In this document: piece by piece, positions 17,887 to 26,105 of the stretch | Position numbering within the stretch: the first letter of the stretch is position 1 | How the letters are laid out: each line of letters opens with the position of its first letter | From: Oceanococcus sp. | GTDB lineage: Bacteria; Pseudomonadota; Gammaproteobacteria; Nevskiales; Oceanococcaceae | Assembly: GCA_030147945.1 (NCBI GenBank) | Contig: JASBUL010000125.1 | Span: 25,828 to 89,827 of the forward strand | DNA length: 64,000 nucleotides | Direction of reading: 5' to 3' | The notes under the pieces: generated by a model | The model's input: the letters and a program-made list of their open reading frames with translations, nothing else | The model's database searches: none | What the model was told of the DNA's origin: nothing | Program-made: the position numbers and the translations under genes

Positions 17887-19234
17887 GGTGCTTTGGTCGG
17901 CCGGTGCCTTCGTCGTCGCGGTCGGCTTCCTGGTGGCGTTTCACGAGTTTGGCCACTTCTGGGTTGCGCGACGCTGTGGCGTCAAGGTGCTGCGATATTC
18001 CATAGGCTTCGGGCCGGTGGTGGCGCGTCGGCATGGCCGTGACGGCGTCGAATACGCGCTTTCGGCCATCCCGCTGGGTGGTTACGTCAAAATGCTCGAC
18101 GAGCGCGAAGGCGATGTGCCTGAAGGGCAGAAGGACGAGGCCTTTAACCGCAAGTCAGTGGCGCAGCGCATTGCGATCGTCGCAGCCGGACCGCTGGCCA
18201 ACTTCCTGTTTGCCATCGTCGCCTACTGGGCCATGTTCGTCATCGGCCAGGACGGTCTTCGTCCGGTGATTGGTCCGGTGGCGGAGCAAACCCGCGCCGC
18301 CAGTGCCGGTTTGCAACAGGGCGATGAAGTGCTGTCCCTGAACGGACGCGACATCGCAGTGTGGGATGAGCTGCGTCCACAGTTGCTGGATGCTGCCTTG
18401 AGCCAGCAGAGCGTGCCCTTGTCGGTGCGCCGTGCCGACGGACAAGTCGAGCAGTTGAGCCTCAATCTGCGCGGCGTCAGCGTGGACCCGCAGGACGTGT
18501 TTGATCAGATTGGTATCGTGCTGCCACGTTTCGAGTATGCGGCGGTCATCGGTGCGGTGGTTCCGGGTGAGGCGGCCGAGCGTGCCGGGCTGGAGCCTGG
18601 GGATCGCATCCTGCGCCTCAATGGCGTGGCGATTCAGAGCTGGCAGCAGCTGCGCGACTGGGTGCGTGAACACCCGGGTGAGATCGTGCGTGTGGATTAC
18701 CAGCGTGAGGGCCAGAATCTGAGCCTGGAAATGCCGCTCGGTCTGCACGACGACAATGGCCACATGATCGGCCGCTTTGGCGCTGGCGTGGCAGCTCAAC
18801 CGGAACTGTGGCAGGATTTGCAAGTTGACTGGCGTCTGTCGCCTTGGGCGGCGGTTCCGGCCGCAGTGAGTCAGACTGCCGACATGTCGGTGCTGACACT
18901 GCAGATGCTGGCCCGCATGGTGACGGGCGATGTATCGGTACGCAACATCAGCGGACCGCTGCATATCGCTGAATATGCCGGGGCCACCGCAGCGGTGGGT
19001 GTCGTGGCATTTTTGAGCTTTCTGGCCGTCATCAGCATCAGCCTCGGGGTTCTCAATTTGCTGCCCATTCCGGTTCTGGATGGTGGGCATCTGTTGTATT
19101 ACCTCGTGGAATGGCTGAAAGGTTCGCCGGTGTCCGAGCGGGTCCAGCTGATGGGGCAACAAGTGGGTATGGCCGCACTGCTCATGTTGATGAGCGTGGC
19201 TTTTTATAACGACATAGTTCGACTGGTCGGGTGA
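17879..19234 (+). CDS. rseP: RIP zinc metalloprotease RseP
   Basis: RseP cuts anti-sigma-E within the membrane and removes signal peptide remnants. The 451-residue protein begins in the first transmembrane segment, with the zinc motif HEFGH at about residues 22-26. The second metal region is [13 protein letters not shown] near residue 395. Two PDZ domains lie between (around residues 120-200 and 220-300). GxxxN-type loops and a C-terminal transmembrane segment complete the family pattern. The ATG at 17879 overlaps dxr by 8 nt. The neighbour bamA is both functionally and genetically linked to the envelope stress pathway. Confidence 0.96.
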   Translation: MLEVLWSAGAFVVAVGFLVAFHEFGHFWVARRCGVKVLRYSIGFGPVVARRHGRDGVEYALSAIPLGGYVKMLDEREGDVPEGQKDEAFNRKSVAQRIAIVAAGPLANFLFAIVAYWAMFVIGQDGLRPVIGPVAEQTRAASAGLQQGDEVLSLNGRDIAVWDELRPQLLDAALSQQSVPLSVRRADGQVEQLSLNLRGVSVDPQDVFDQIGIVLPRFEYAAVIGAVVPGEAAERAGLEPGDRILRLNGVAIQSWQQLRDWVREHPGEIVRVDYQREGQNLSLEMPLGLHDDNGHMIGRFGAGVAAQPELWQDLQVDWRLSPWAAVPAAVSQTADMSVLTLQMLARMVTGDVSVRNISGPLHIAEYAGATAAVGVVAFLSFLAVISISLGVLNLLPIPVLDGGHLLYYLVEWLKGSPVSERVQLMGQQVGMAALLMLMSVAFYNDIVRLVG

Positions 19235-19283
19235 TGGACGAGGCGGCGTCTTGCGCCGTCACGCGACGTTAAAGGGAATGCGA

Positions 19284-21575
19284 GTGTTAAAGCGCTTTGG
19301 TCTGTTCGGGGCCCTCATGCTGATTCACGGTTTGGCAGCGGCAATTGCCCCGTTTCAGATTGAGGACATCAGCACCCAGGGTTTGCAGCGTCTGGAACCG
19401 GATACGGTGTTGTCGTATCTGCCGTTGTCGGTCGGTGACCAGCTCAATGAGGCGAGCAGCCAGCAGGCACTGCGCGCGCTGTACAACACCGGTTTGTTTC
19501 AGAACGTGGTCTTCCTGCGCGAGGGCGGCACGCTCATTGTGCGTGTCGAGGAGCGCCCCGCCATCGTGTCCTTCGAAATCGAGGGCAACGACAAGGTCGG
19601 CGGCGACGAACTCGACCAGGCGCTGGCCGACGCCGGTCTGACACCGGGCGAGCTGTTCCGTCAGTCGCTGCTTGATCAGGTCAAGCAGGAAATGCAGCGC
19701 CAGTACTATGCCAACGGTTTCTATGGCGTCAGTGTCGAGGCCACCGTCACCGAGCTGGACAACAACCGTGTCAGCATCAAGATCGAGGTGGAAGAGGGTA
19801 AGCCGGCCAAGATCAAGTCGATCAATATCGTGGGCAATCAGGCCTTTGACGACGAAACCTTGCTGGATGCGTTTGAATTGTCGCCAAGCCAGGCCTGGCG
19901 GCTGTTCCAGTCCGATGACAACTATTCCAAGCAGAAGCTGCTGGGCGATCTGGAAGGACTCAGCTCTTTCTACATGGACCGTGGTTACCTGCGTTTTGAT
20001 GTGCCGTCGGTTCAGGTTTCGCTGAGCCCGGACAAGCGTGATATCTACATCACCATCAACGTGTCCGAAGGCGAGCCCTATCTGGTTGAAGGGGTCAAAT
20101 TCTCCGGTGAACTGATTCTCAGCGAGGAGTATCTGCGCCAGCTGGTGCTGGTGCGTGAGGACGATACCTTCTCGCGGCGTCTGGCGACTCAGTCGGCTGA
20201 ATACATGGAAGGATCGCTGGCCAACGTGGGCTACGCCTTTGCCAAGGTCAACCCGATGCCGGAGCTGAGCGAAGACGAGCAGAAGGTCACGGTGAACTTC
20301 AACGTGGTGCCCGGCAAACGCACCTACGTGCGCCAGATCACCTTCTCCGGCAATCTCAAGACCAACGATGAAACCCTGCGGCGCGAAATGCGTCAGCTGG
20401 AAGGCGCGGTGTTCTCGCGCAATCAGGTCGAGCGCTCACGCACGCGTATCGCCCGTCTGGCCTTTATCCAGGAGGCCACGGTTGACACCATTCCGGTGCC
20501 GGGCAGCGATGACCTGGTGGACGTCGCGTTCACCGTGGAAGAACGTCCGCCTGGTTCGGTGCAGTTTGGTGTTGGTTTCTCCGGTTCGCAAGGCTTCCTG
20601 GTCAACGGCAGTCTGACCCACACCAACTTCCTGGGCACCGGCAACCGCGTGTCGCTGGAACTGGAGAACAATCAGATCGCCGACACCATCAGCGTCAGCT
20701 GGACCGACCCCTATGCCACGCCGGATGGCATATCGCGTACGGTGGCCGCGTTCTACCGCAAATCCGAAGGGGTGATTCGCTACTCCTCCGGTTTTGATTC
20801 CAACTCGATCGGTTCGTCGCTGACCTATGGCATTCCGATCAGTGAGTACTCCAGCTTCCGCCTCGGTCTGGGGATCGAAGAAACCTCGATCAACACCTTC
20901 GCCACGGCGACGGCCGATGAAGTGCTGCGCTTTGTCGCCGAGAATGGCAGCAACTTCACCACCTACGAGTTCCGCACCGGTTTCGGACGTGACACGCGTA
21001 ACCGCACCATTTTTGCGACCCGCGGTTCGCTCAATCGGCTCAACCTGGATCTGGTCCTGCCCGGCAGCGACATCGAGTTTTACAAGGCCTCCTACCAGCT
21101 GCAGCATTATCAGCCGCTGTTCCGTGGCGTGTTTGCCGAAATCAACGCCAATATCGGCTATATCGAAAATTACGGCGATACCACAACCGTGCCGCCGTAC
21201 GAGCATTTCTTCGCCGGTGGTACCGGCACCGTGCGTGGTTTCCGCTCCGGCTCGCTGGGCCCGCGCGACACCCCGTACAACAATGCCTTCGGTGGCAAGT
21301 TGCGCACCACCGTGCAGACCAATATCGTGATTCCCACGCCGCTGGAAAGCGACAACAAGACCACGCGTCTGTCGGTGTTCTATGACATCGGCAACGTGTT
21401 CGCCGAGCCGAGCGACTGGGAATATGACGAACTGCGCAGTTCGGCCGGTCTGGCTTTCGAATGGTTCACGCCGTTCCTGGGCCTGCTTGAGCTCAGCTAC
21501 GCGTTCCCGATCGAAACCGACCCGAGCATCGATCGTGAAGACCGCTTCCAGATCAATTTCGGCGGCGGCTTCTAA
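19284..21575 (+). CDS. bamA: Outer membrane protein assembly factor BamA
   Basis: BamA inserts beta-barrel proteins into the outer membrane. After a signal peptide ending near GLAAA, five POTRA domains occupy about residues 25-420 and a 16-stranded barrel the rest. The loop-6 signature VRGFRSGSLGPRD is present near residue 655, and the protein ends in the expected aromatic GGGF. Start choice: AAAGGGA at 19271-19277 directly touches an ATG at 19278 but is 6 nt from a GTG at 19284, so the GTG (763 residues) has the better spacing. The ATG would add two residues. It follows rseP by about 50 nt and precedes the chaperone ompH. Confidence 0.96.
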   Translation: MLKRFGLFGALMLIHGLAAAIAPFQIEDISTQGLQRLEPDTVLSYLPLSVGDQLNEASSQQALRALYNTGLFQNVVFLREGGTLIVRVEERPAIVSFEIEGNDKVGGDELDQALADAGLTPGELFRQSLLDQVKQEMQRQYYANGFYGVSVEATVTELDNNRVSIKIEVEEGKPAKIKSINIVGNQAFDDETLLDAFELSPSQAWRLFQSDDNYSKQKLLGDLEGLSSFYMDRGYLRFDVPSVQVSLSPDKRDIYITINVSEGEPYLVEGVKFSGELILSEEYLRQLVLVREDDTFSRRLATQSAEYMEGSLANVGYAFAKVNPMPELSEDEQKVTVNFNVVPGKRTYVRQITFSGNLKTNDETLRREMRQLEGAVFSRNQVERSRTRIARLAFIQEATVDTIPVPGSDDLVDVAFTVEERPPGSVQFGVGFSGSQGFLVNGSLTHTNFLGTGNRVSLELENNQIADTISVSWTDPYATPDGISRTVAAFYRKSEGVIRYSSGFDSNSIGSSLTYGIPISEYSSFRLGLGIEETSINTFATATADEVLRFVAENGSNFTTYEFRTGFGRDTRNRTIFATRGSLNRLNLDLVLPGSDIEFYKASYQLQHYQPLFRGVFAEINANIGYIENYGDTTTVPPYEHFFAGGTGTVRGFRSGSLGPRDTPYNNAFGGKLRTTVQTNIVIPTPLESDNKTTRLSVFYDIGNVFAEPSDWEYDELRSSAGLAFEWFTPFLGLLELSYAFPIETDPSIDREDRFQINFGGGF

Positions 21576-21629
21576 ACCATTGACACACAGGGCCGCACTG
21601 ACGGCTACACAAGACGTATGAGGATAGAC

Positions 21630-22133
21630 ATGAAACGCACTTCCCTGATTGGCCTGATCATGACCGCGAGCCTGCTGTTCAGCGGCGCGGCCAGTGCCGA
21701 TGTGCGCATCGCCGTAATCAATGCGGGCCAGCTGGTAACCAGCTCGCCGCAGTTCAAGTCGGCTGAAGAAGCCATGCGCAAGGAGTTCGAAACCCGCGCC
21801 AAGAAGCTGGAAAGCGATGTGAAAGCGCTGGCGGCCGAGTTCGAAACCTTCAAGCGTGATGCCGACATCATGTCCAACGCCGAGCGCTCGCAGAAAGAAA
21901 AAGAGCTGACCACCCGGCGGATTGATACCGCGCAGGCCGAGCGTCAGTTCAAGGAAGACTTCGCCACGCGTCGTCAGGAGCTGTTCCAGAATGTGCTGGC
22001 CGACATCACCAGCGTGATCGAAAAGGTCGCCAAGGAAGGCAAGTACGACATCGTGCTGCAGGATCCGGTCTACGCGGCGGACAACATCGACATCACCGAA
22101 ACTGTGCTCAAGCGCCTGCAGAAGGGCAAATAA
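21630..22133 (+). CDS. ompH: OmpH/Skp family periplasmic chaperone
   Basis: Skp-like chaperones are trimeric, grip unfolded outer-membrane proteins in the periplasm and deliver them to BamA. The protein has a cleavable signal peptide (MKRTSLIGLIMTASLLFSGAASA), a short beta part RIAVINAGQL, then a long Lys/Glu-rich coiled coil (about residues 45-125). The last strands return with YDIVLQDPVYAA. An ATG at 21618 is in frame, but GAGGAT at 21620-21625 is correctly spaced only for the ATG at 21630, giving 167 residues. The gene lies between bamA and lpxD as in other gammaproteobacteria. Confidence 0.94.
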   Translation: MKRTSLIGLIMTASLLFSGAASADVRIAVINAGQLVTSSPQFKSAEEAMRKEFETRAKKLESDVKALAAEFETFKRDADIMSNAERSQKEKELTTRRIDTAQAERQFKEDFATRRQELFQNVLADITSVIEKVAKEGKYDIVLQDPVYAADNIDITETVLKRLQKGK

Positions 22134-22136
22134 GCC

Positions 22137-23162
22137 TTGAACCCGGCGGGTCATGCCGTGGCCCTGACGCTGGGCGAGATTGCCGAGCGCCTCGGGCTTG
22201 AGTGCCGGGGCGATGCCGCGCGAGCCATCACCGGAGTGTGCGCGCTGTCGCCGGGTCAGCCTGGTTGTCTGGCTTTTGCCGGGCACGCGCGCATGGCTGA
22301 TGCGCTGAGCAGCACCGCCGCATCGGCTGTCATCGTGCCGGCAGCGCTGGCTGAGGCCACGCCGCACGCGCTGATTGCGGCCAATCCGCAACTGGCTTTT
22401 GCCCAGGCTGCAGCGCTGTTCGCGCCGGATGACCGTCCGGACGAGGGCATCGCCGCCTCGGCGGTCGTGCATCCGGATGCACAGCTGGGCGCGTCGGTGC
22501 GCCTGGGGCCTGGCTGTGTGATTGGCGCGCGGGCACAGATTGGCGCCGGCGCGTCACTCGGTGCGGGCTGCGTGGTCGGGCGTGATGCACGGATTGGCGC
22601 AGCGGCTGATATCGGCCCCAGGGTCACCATTGGCGACCGCGTCGAGATCGGCGCACGGGCGCTGATTCTGCCGGGTGCCGTGATCGGCTCGCGCGGTTTT
22701 GGCAATGCCCATGACGGCCAGCGCTGGCATGCGATTCCGCAAATGGGCACCGTGCGCATCGGCGACGATGTGGAAATCGGTGCCAACACCACGATTGATC
22801 GGGGCGCCCTGGGCGACACCGTGATTGAAGACAATGTGCGCATCGACAACCTGTGTCAGATTGCCCACAACGTGCGTATTGGCGCGCACACTGCACTGGC
22901 TTCGGGCGTGGGTATCGCCGGTAGCACGGTGGTTGGCCGCAACTGTATGCTCGGCGGCCAGGTTGGCCTCAACGGGCACATCCGCATTGCCGATGGCGTG
23001 ATCATCAACGGCGGATCAAAAGTTCTGCAGGATGTTGATCAACCGGGGCAGTATGCCTCGGGCACACCGTTGATGCCGGCCATGGCCTGGCGCCGCTTCA
23101 TGGCGGTGATGAATCGATTGGAAACGCGTTTGAAAGCATTGGAGCGAGGACGCCGCGCATGA
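22137..23162 (+). CDS. lpxD: UDP-3-O-(3-hydroxyacyl)glucosamine N-acyltransferase
   Basis: LpxD adds the N-linked hydroxyacyl chain in the third step of lipid A synthesis. An N-terminal uridine-binding domain (ALTLGEIAERLGLECRG) is followed from about residue 100 by a left-handed beta-helix of hexapeptide repeats. The catalytic His is expected in CQIAHNVRIG near residue 243. The C-terminal helix (RRFMAVMNRLETRLKALE) is typical. The only upstream-compatible start is TTG at 22137 (341 residues). A GTG at 22158 with GGCGGG upstream is an alternative that would trim seven residues. Its stop overlaps the fabZ ATG by ATGA. Confidence 0.96.
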   Translation: MNPAGHAVALTLGEIAERLGLECRGDAARAITGVCALSPGQPGCLAFAGHARMADALSSTAASAVIVPAALAEATPHALIAANPQLAFAQAAALFAPDDRPDEGIAASAVVHPDAQLGASVRLGPGCVIGARAQIGAGASLGAGCVVGRDARIGAAADIGPRVTIGDRVEIGARALILPGAVIGSRGFGNAHDGQRWHAIPQMGTVRIGDDVEIGANTTIDRGALGDTVIEDNVRIDNLCQIAHNVRIGAHTALASGVGIAGSTVVGRNCMLGGQVGLNGHIRIADGVIINGGSKVLQDVDQPGQYASGTPLMPAMAWRRFMAVMNRLETRLKALERGRRA

Positions 23163-23617
23163 CCCAAACCCTTGAGGCGATTGATTTCGCGGCGATACAG
23201 CGCATGCTGCCGCACCGTTACCCGTTCCTGCTGATTGATCGCGTGCTCAGCTGCGAACCCGGCGAGCGAGTGACCGCATTAAAGAACGTCACCGCCAACG
23301 AAGAATTTTTCCAGGGCCATTTCCCGGGTAATCCGGTGATGCCGGGGGTGCTGATGCTCGAGGCGCTGGCCCAGACCTGCGGCGTGCTGGCTTCGAAGAC
23401 CGCGAACACCGGCGCTGAAGATGGTGTGATTCTGCTCTTCGCTGGTATCGACAAGGCACGCTTCAAGCGCCAGGTGATCCCCGGTGATCAGCTGATCCTG
23501 AGTGGCCAGTTGACCAAGCGCAAACGTGATATCTGGTGTTTCAGCGCTGAGGCGCGGGTGGACGAGCAGCTGGCCTGCCGCGCCGATCTGCTGTGCGCGA
23601 TTCACACCCCGGCCTAG
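23159..23617 (+). CDS. fabZ: 3-hydroxyacyl-ACP dehydratase FabZ
   Basis: FabZ dehydrates 3-hydroxyacyl-ACP in fatty acid elongation and competes with LpxA/LpxD for hydroxyacyl-ACP. The 152-residue hot-dog protein has its catalytic His in MLPHRYPFLLIDRV (residues 19-32). The catalytic Glu is in PGVLMLEALAQT, with FQGHFPGNPVMPG just before it. The location between lpxD and lpxA is conserved and reflects the shared substrate pool. It overlaps lpxD by 4 nt and is 21 nt from lpxA. Confidence 0.98.
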   Translation: MTQTLEAIDFAAIQRMLPHRYPFLLIDRVLSCEPGERVTALKNVTANEEFFQGHFPGNPVMPGVLMLEALAQTCGVLASKTANTGAEDGVILLFAGIDKARFKRQVIPGDQLILSGQLTKRKRDIWCFSAEARVDEQLACRADLLCAIHTPA

Positions 23618-23638
23618 TTTTTTCGGAGGCTCACCGTC

Positions 23639-24415
23639 ATGACACAGATCAGTCCGCAGGCTTACGTCGATCCCAAGGCCGAGGTTGCCGACGATGTCGA
23701 GATCGGGCCGTTCAGCTACATCGGGCCCGGCGTCAGCATCGGCTCGGGTACGCGCATTGCCTCAAACGTGTCGATCAAGGGGCCGACCCGCATCGGCTGC
23801 AACAACGTCATCCATTCCTTTGGTTCGATTGGCGGTGATCCGCAGGATCTGACCTACCGTGGCGAGCCGACGCGGCTGGAAATCGGTGACAACAATGTCA
23901 TCTACGAGTTCGTGACCTTCAACCGCGGCACCCTCAAGCAGGATGGCGTGACCCGCATTGGCAGTCACAACTTCATCATGGCTTATGTCCACGTGGCGCA
24001 TGACTGCACCATTGGCAGCCACACGGTGCTGGCCAACAACACCACCTTTGCCGGCCACGTTATCGTCGAAGACTATGCGTTGACCGGCGGCATGACCGCG
24101 GTGCATCAGTTCTGCCGTCTTGGCTCGTACTGCTATGTCGGGCATGGCGGCGCCACGGTGCGTGATGTACCGCCGTATGTCATGACCAGCGACTACCCGC
24201 AGCGGCCGCGGGGCATCAACAAGGTGGGGCTGGAGCGGCAGGGGTTTTCGGCCGAGCAGATCAAGCGGATTCGCGAGGGCTACAAGATCCTGTATCGCTC
24301 GGAGCTGAGTCTGGATGATGCGCGGGCGCGACTGGTCGAATACGGCCAGGGTGATGCGGATATCCAGCGCTATATCGATTTCATCGACCGGTCCGAACGC
24401 AGCATCGTACGCTGA
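23639..24415 (+). CDS. lpxA: UDP-N-acetylglucosamine acyltransferase
   Basis: LpxA performs the first step of lipid A synthesis, putting a 3-hydroxyacyl chain on UDP-GlcNAc. The 258-residue protein is almost all left-handed beta-helix in the first 190 residues, with hexapeptides such as IGPFSY and IGSGTR. The catalytic His falls in MAYVHVAHDCTIG near residue 122. The C-terminal helical bundle carries GINKVGLERQGFS. TCGGAGG, 12 nt before the ATG, is a good ribosome-binding site. Acyl-chain length selection cannot be read from the sequence with certainty. Confidence 0.98.
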   Translation: MTQISPQAYVDPKAEVADDVEIGPFSYIGPGVSIGSGTRIASNVSIKGPTRIGCNNVIHSFGSIGGDPQDLTYRGEPTRLEIGDNNVIYEFVTFNRGTLKQDGVTRIGSHNFIMAYVHVAHDCTIGSHTVLANNTTFAGHVIVEDYALTGGMTAVHQFCRLGSYCYVGHGGATVRDVPPYVMTSDYPQRPRGINKVGLERQGFSAEQIKRIREGYKILYRSELSLDDARARLVEYGQGDADIQRYIDFIDRSERSIVR

Positions 24416-24417
24416 GC

Positions 24418-25560
24418 ATGCGCGTCGCGATTGTCGCCGGCGAAACCTCGGGGGACCTGCTCGCGGCTGATCTGCTGCGTGCACTCAAGGCCCGGGTGCC
24501 TGATCTCAAGGCTGAAGGTGTGACCGGGCCGGCCCTGCGTGAACTGGGCTGTGAAAGTCTGGAAGACATGCAGGCCCTGTCTGTCATGGGCATTGCCGAG
24601 GTTGCCGGCGAACTGCCGCGCCTGTTGGCTCTGCGCAAGCGCCTGCTGCAACACTGGCGCACAAACCCGCCGGATGTGTTCATTGGCGTCGATGCCCCTG
24701 ATTTCAATCTGGGCCTGGAGACACGCTTGCGCGCCCATGGCGTGCGCACGGTGCACTATGTGAGCCCGACGGTGTGGGCCTGGCGGCCAGGTCGGGTGCA
24801 CAAGATTGCGCGCGCGGCAGATCTGCTGCTGTGTCTGTTTCCGTTCGAGCCGGCCTGCTACGACGGTTTGCCAATCAAGGCTGTGTTTGTCGGCCATCCT
24901 TTTGCCGATCAGATCAAAGCGGTGCCCGACAAGGTAGCCTGCCGTGCGGCACTGGGTCTGGATGCGGATGACAAGGTGCTGGCGCTGTTGCCCGGCAGCC
25001 GTGGCGGGGAGGTCGGTCTACTCGCACCGCAACTTGCCCGCAGCGTGGCGCGCTTACGCCGGCGTCTTCCGGGTATCCGTTTCATCACGCCGGCGGCCAA
25101 TGCCAAGGTGCGCGGGTTGTTTGAAAGCCAGCTTGCGGCGCATGGCCAGCAGGACGCGGTGCGCATTTTCGATGGACGGATGCGCGAGGTGGTGCGCGCC
25201 GCTGATGCGGCGATCGTGACCTCCGGAACCGCGACCCTGGAAACCATGTTGTTGGGTACACCGTTTGTGGTCGCCTACAAAGCTTCACCGATCACCGAAT
25301 GGCTGCTGCGAGGGCTGGGCATGCTCAAGATTCAGCACGTGGCACTGCCGAATATCCTGGCCGGTGACGAGATCGCGCGTGAACTGCTGCAGGACGACGC
25401 CAGCGCAGAGAACCTCAGTGCGGCGGCAACCCAGTTGCTGACCCGGCCGCGCTGGGCGCAATTGCAACGCGCGCAGTTCGCGCCTTTGGCGCAACAGCTG
25501 GACCAACCCAGTGGTGACATCGCGGCCGACGCGGTGCTGGCTCTTTGCGCTGCGGCGTAG
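24418..25560 (+). CDS. lpxB: Lipid A disaccharide synthase
   Basis: LpxB, a GT19 glycosyltransferase at the inner membrane, joins UDP-diacylglucosamine and lipid X. The 380-residue protein starts RVAIVAGETSGDLLAADLL, with the typical ETSGD near residue 9. IGVDAPDFNL, YVSPTVWAWRPGR and the C-terminal LPGSRGGEV and VTSGTATLE stretches follow the family pattern. The start at 24418 lies 2 nt after lpxA. The last 16 nt of the gene also encode the start of rnhB in another frame. Confidence 0.97.
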   Translation: MRVAIVAGETSGDLLAADLLRALKARVPDLKAEGVTGPALRELGCESLEDMQALSVMGIAEVAGELPRLLALRKRLLQHWRTNPPDVFIGVDAPDFNLGLETRLRAHGVRTVHYVSPTVWAWRPGRVHKIARAADLLLCLFPFEPACYDGLPIKAVFVGHPFADQIKAVPDKVACRAALGLDADDKVLALLPGSRGGEVGLLAPQLARSVARLRRRLPGIRFITPAANAKVRGLFESQLAAHGQQDAVRIFDGRMREVVRAADAAIVTSGTATLETMLLGTPFVVAYKASPITEWLLRGLGMLKIQHVALPNILAGDEIARELLQDDASAENLSAAATQLLTRPRWAQLQRAQFAPLAQQLDQPSGDIAADAVLALCAAA

Positions 25561-26105
25561 ACGAAGCCGGGCGCGGGCCGCTGGCAGGGCCGGTGGTGGC
25601 AGCGGCGGTTATTTTCGCCCAGGTTCCCCCGGGTCTGGATGATTCCAAGCGGCTGAGTGAGAAACGTCGTGCCGCACTGGTTCCCGCAATCAAAGCGCAT
25701 GCGCAGGCCTGGTGCATTGCCCAGGCCAGCGCCGCGGAAATCGATCAACTGAACATCCATCAAGCCACCTTGCTGGCCATGCGTCGCGCCGTTGAAGGCC
25801 TGGGGATGGTCCCGGATGAGTGCGTCATCGATGGCAAATTCGTGCCGCCGGGGCTGGCTTGCAGCGCGCGCGCGCTGGTTGGTGCCGATGCGCAGGTGGC
25901 CGAGGTCAGCGCGGCCTCGATCCTGGCCAAGCAGTGGCGCGATGCGGAAATGCTGCGCTGGGACAAGGTTTACCCCGATTTCGGCTTTGCCCGTCACAAG
26001 GGTTATCCCACAGCACAGCATCTGGCGGCCCTGCGCCGGGTAGGCCCGTGCGTGATTCATCGGTACTCTTACGCGCCCGTCGCCCAACATAACCTCGCTT
26101 TATGA
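25545..26105 (+). CDS. rnhB: Ribonuclease HII
   Basis: RNase HII cuts RNA at RNA-DNA junctions, including single misincorporated ribonucleotides. The 186-residue protein has the metal-binding acids in CGVDEAGRGPLAGPV (D6, E7), a DDSKRLSEKRR helix, and VIDGKFVP. A stop codon in the same frame at 25515-25517 means TTG at 25545 is the only standard start. It lies inside lpxB and leaves just four residues before the catalytic Asp region. The stop overlaps the dnaE ATG by ATGA. The order lpxB-rnhB-dnaE is conserved. Confidence 0.94.
   Translation: MRCGVDEAGRGPLAGPVVAAAVIFAQVPPGLDDSKRLSEKRRAALVPAIKAHAQAWCIAQASAAEIDQLNIHQATLLAMRRAVEGLGMVPDECVIDGKFVPPGLACSARALVGADAQVAEVSAASILAKQWRDAEMLRWDKVYPDFGFARHKGYPTAQHLAALRRVGPCVIHRYSYAPVAQHNLAL

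Noticed and set aside
20436..22472. A 678-codon open frame on the minus strand opposite bamA, ompH and lpxD
   Set aside because: It lies antisense to three well-supported genes, has Arg/His/Gln-rich composition without motifs, and such long shadow frames are common in GC-rich coding DNA.
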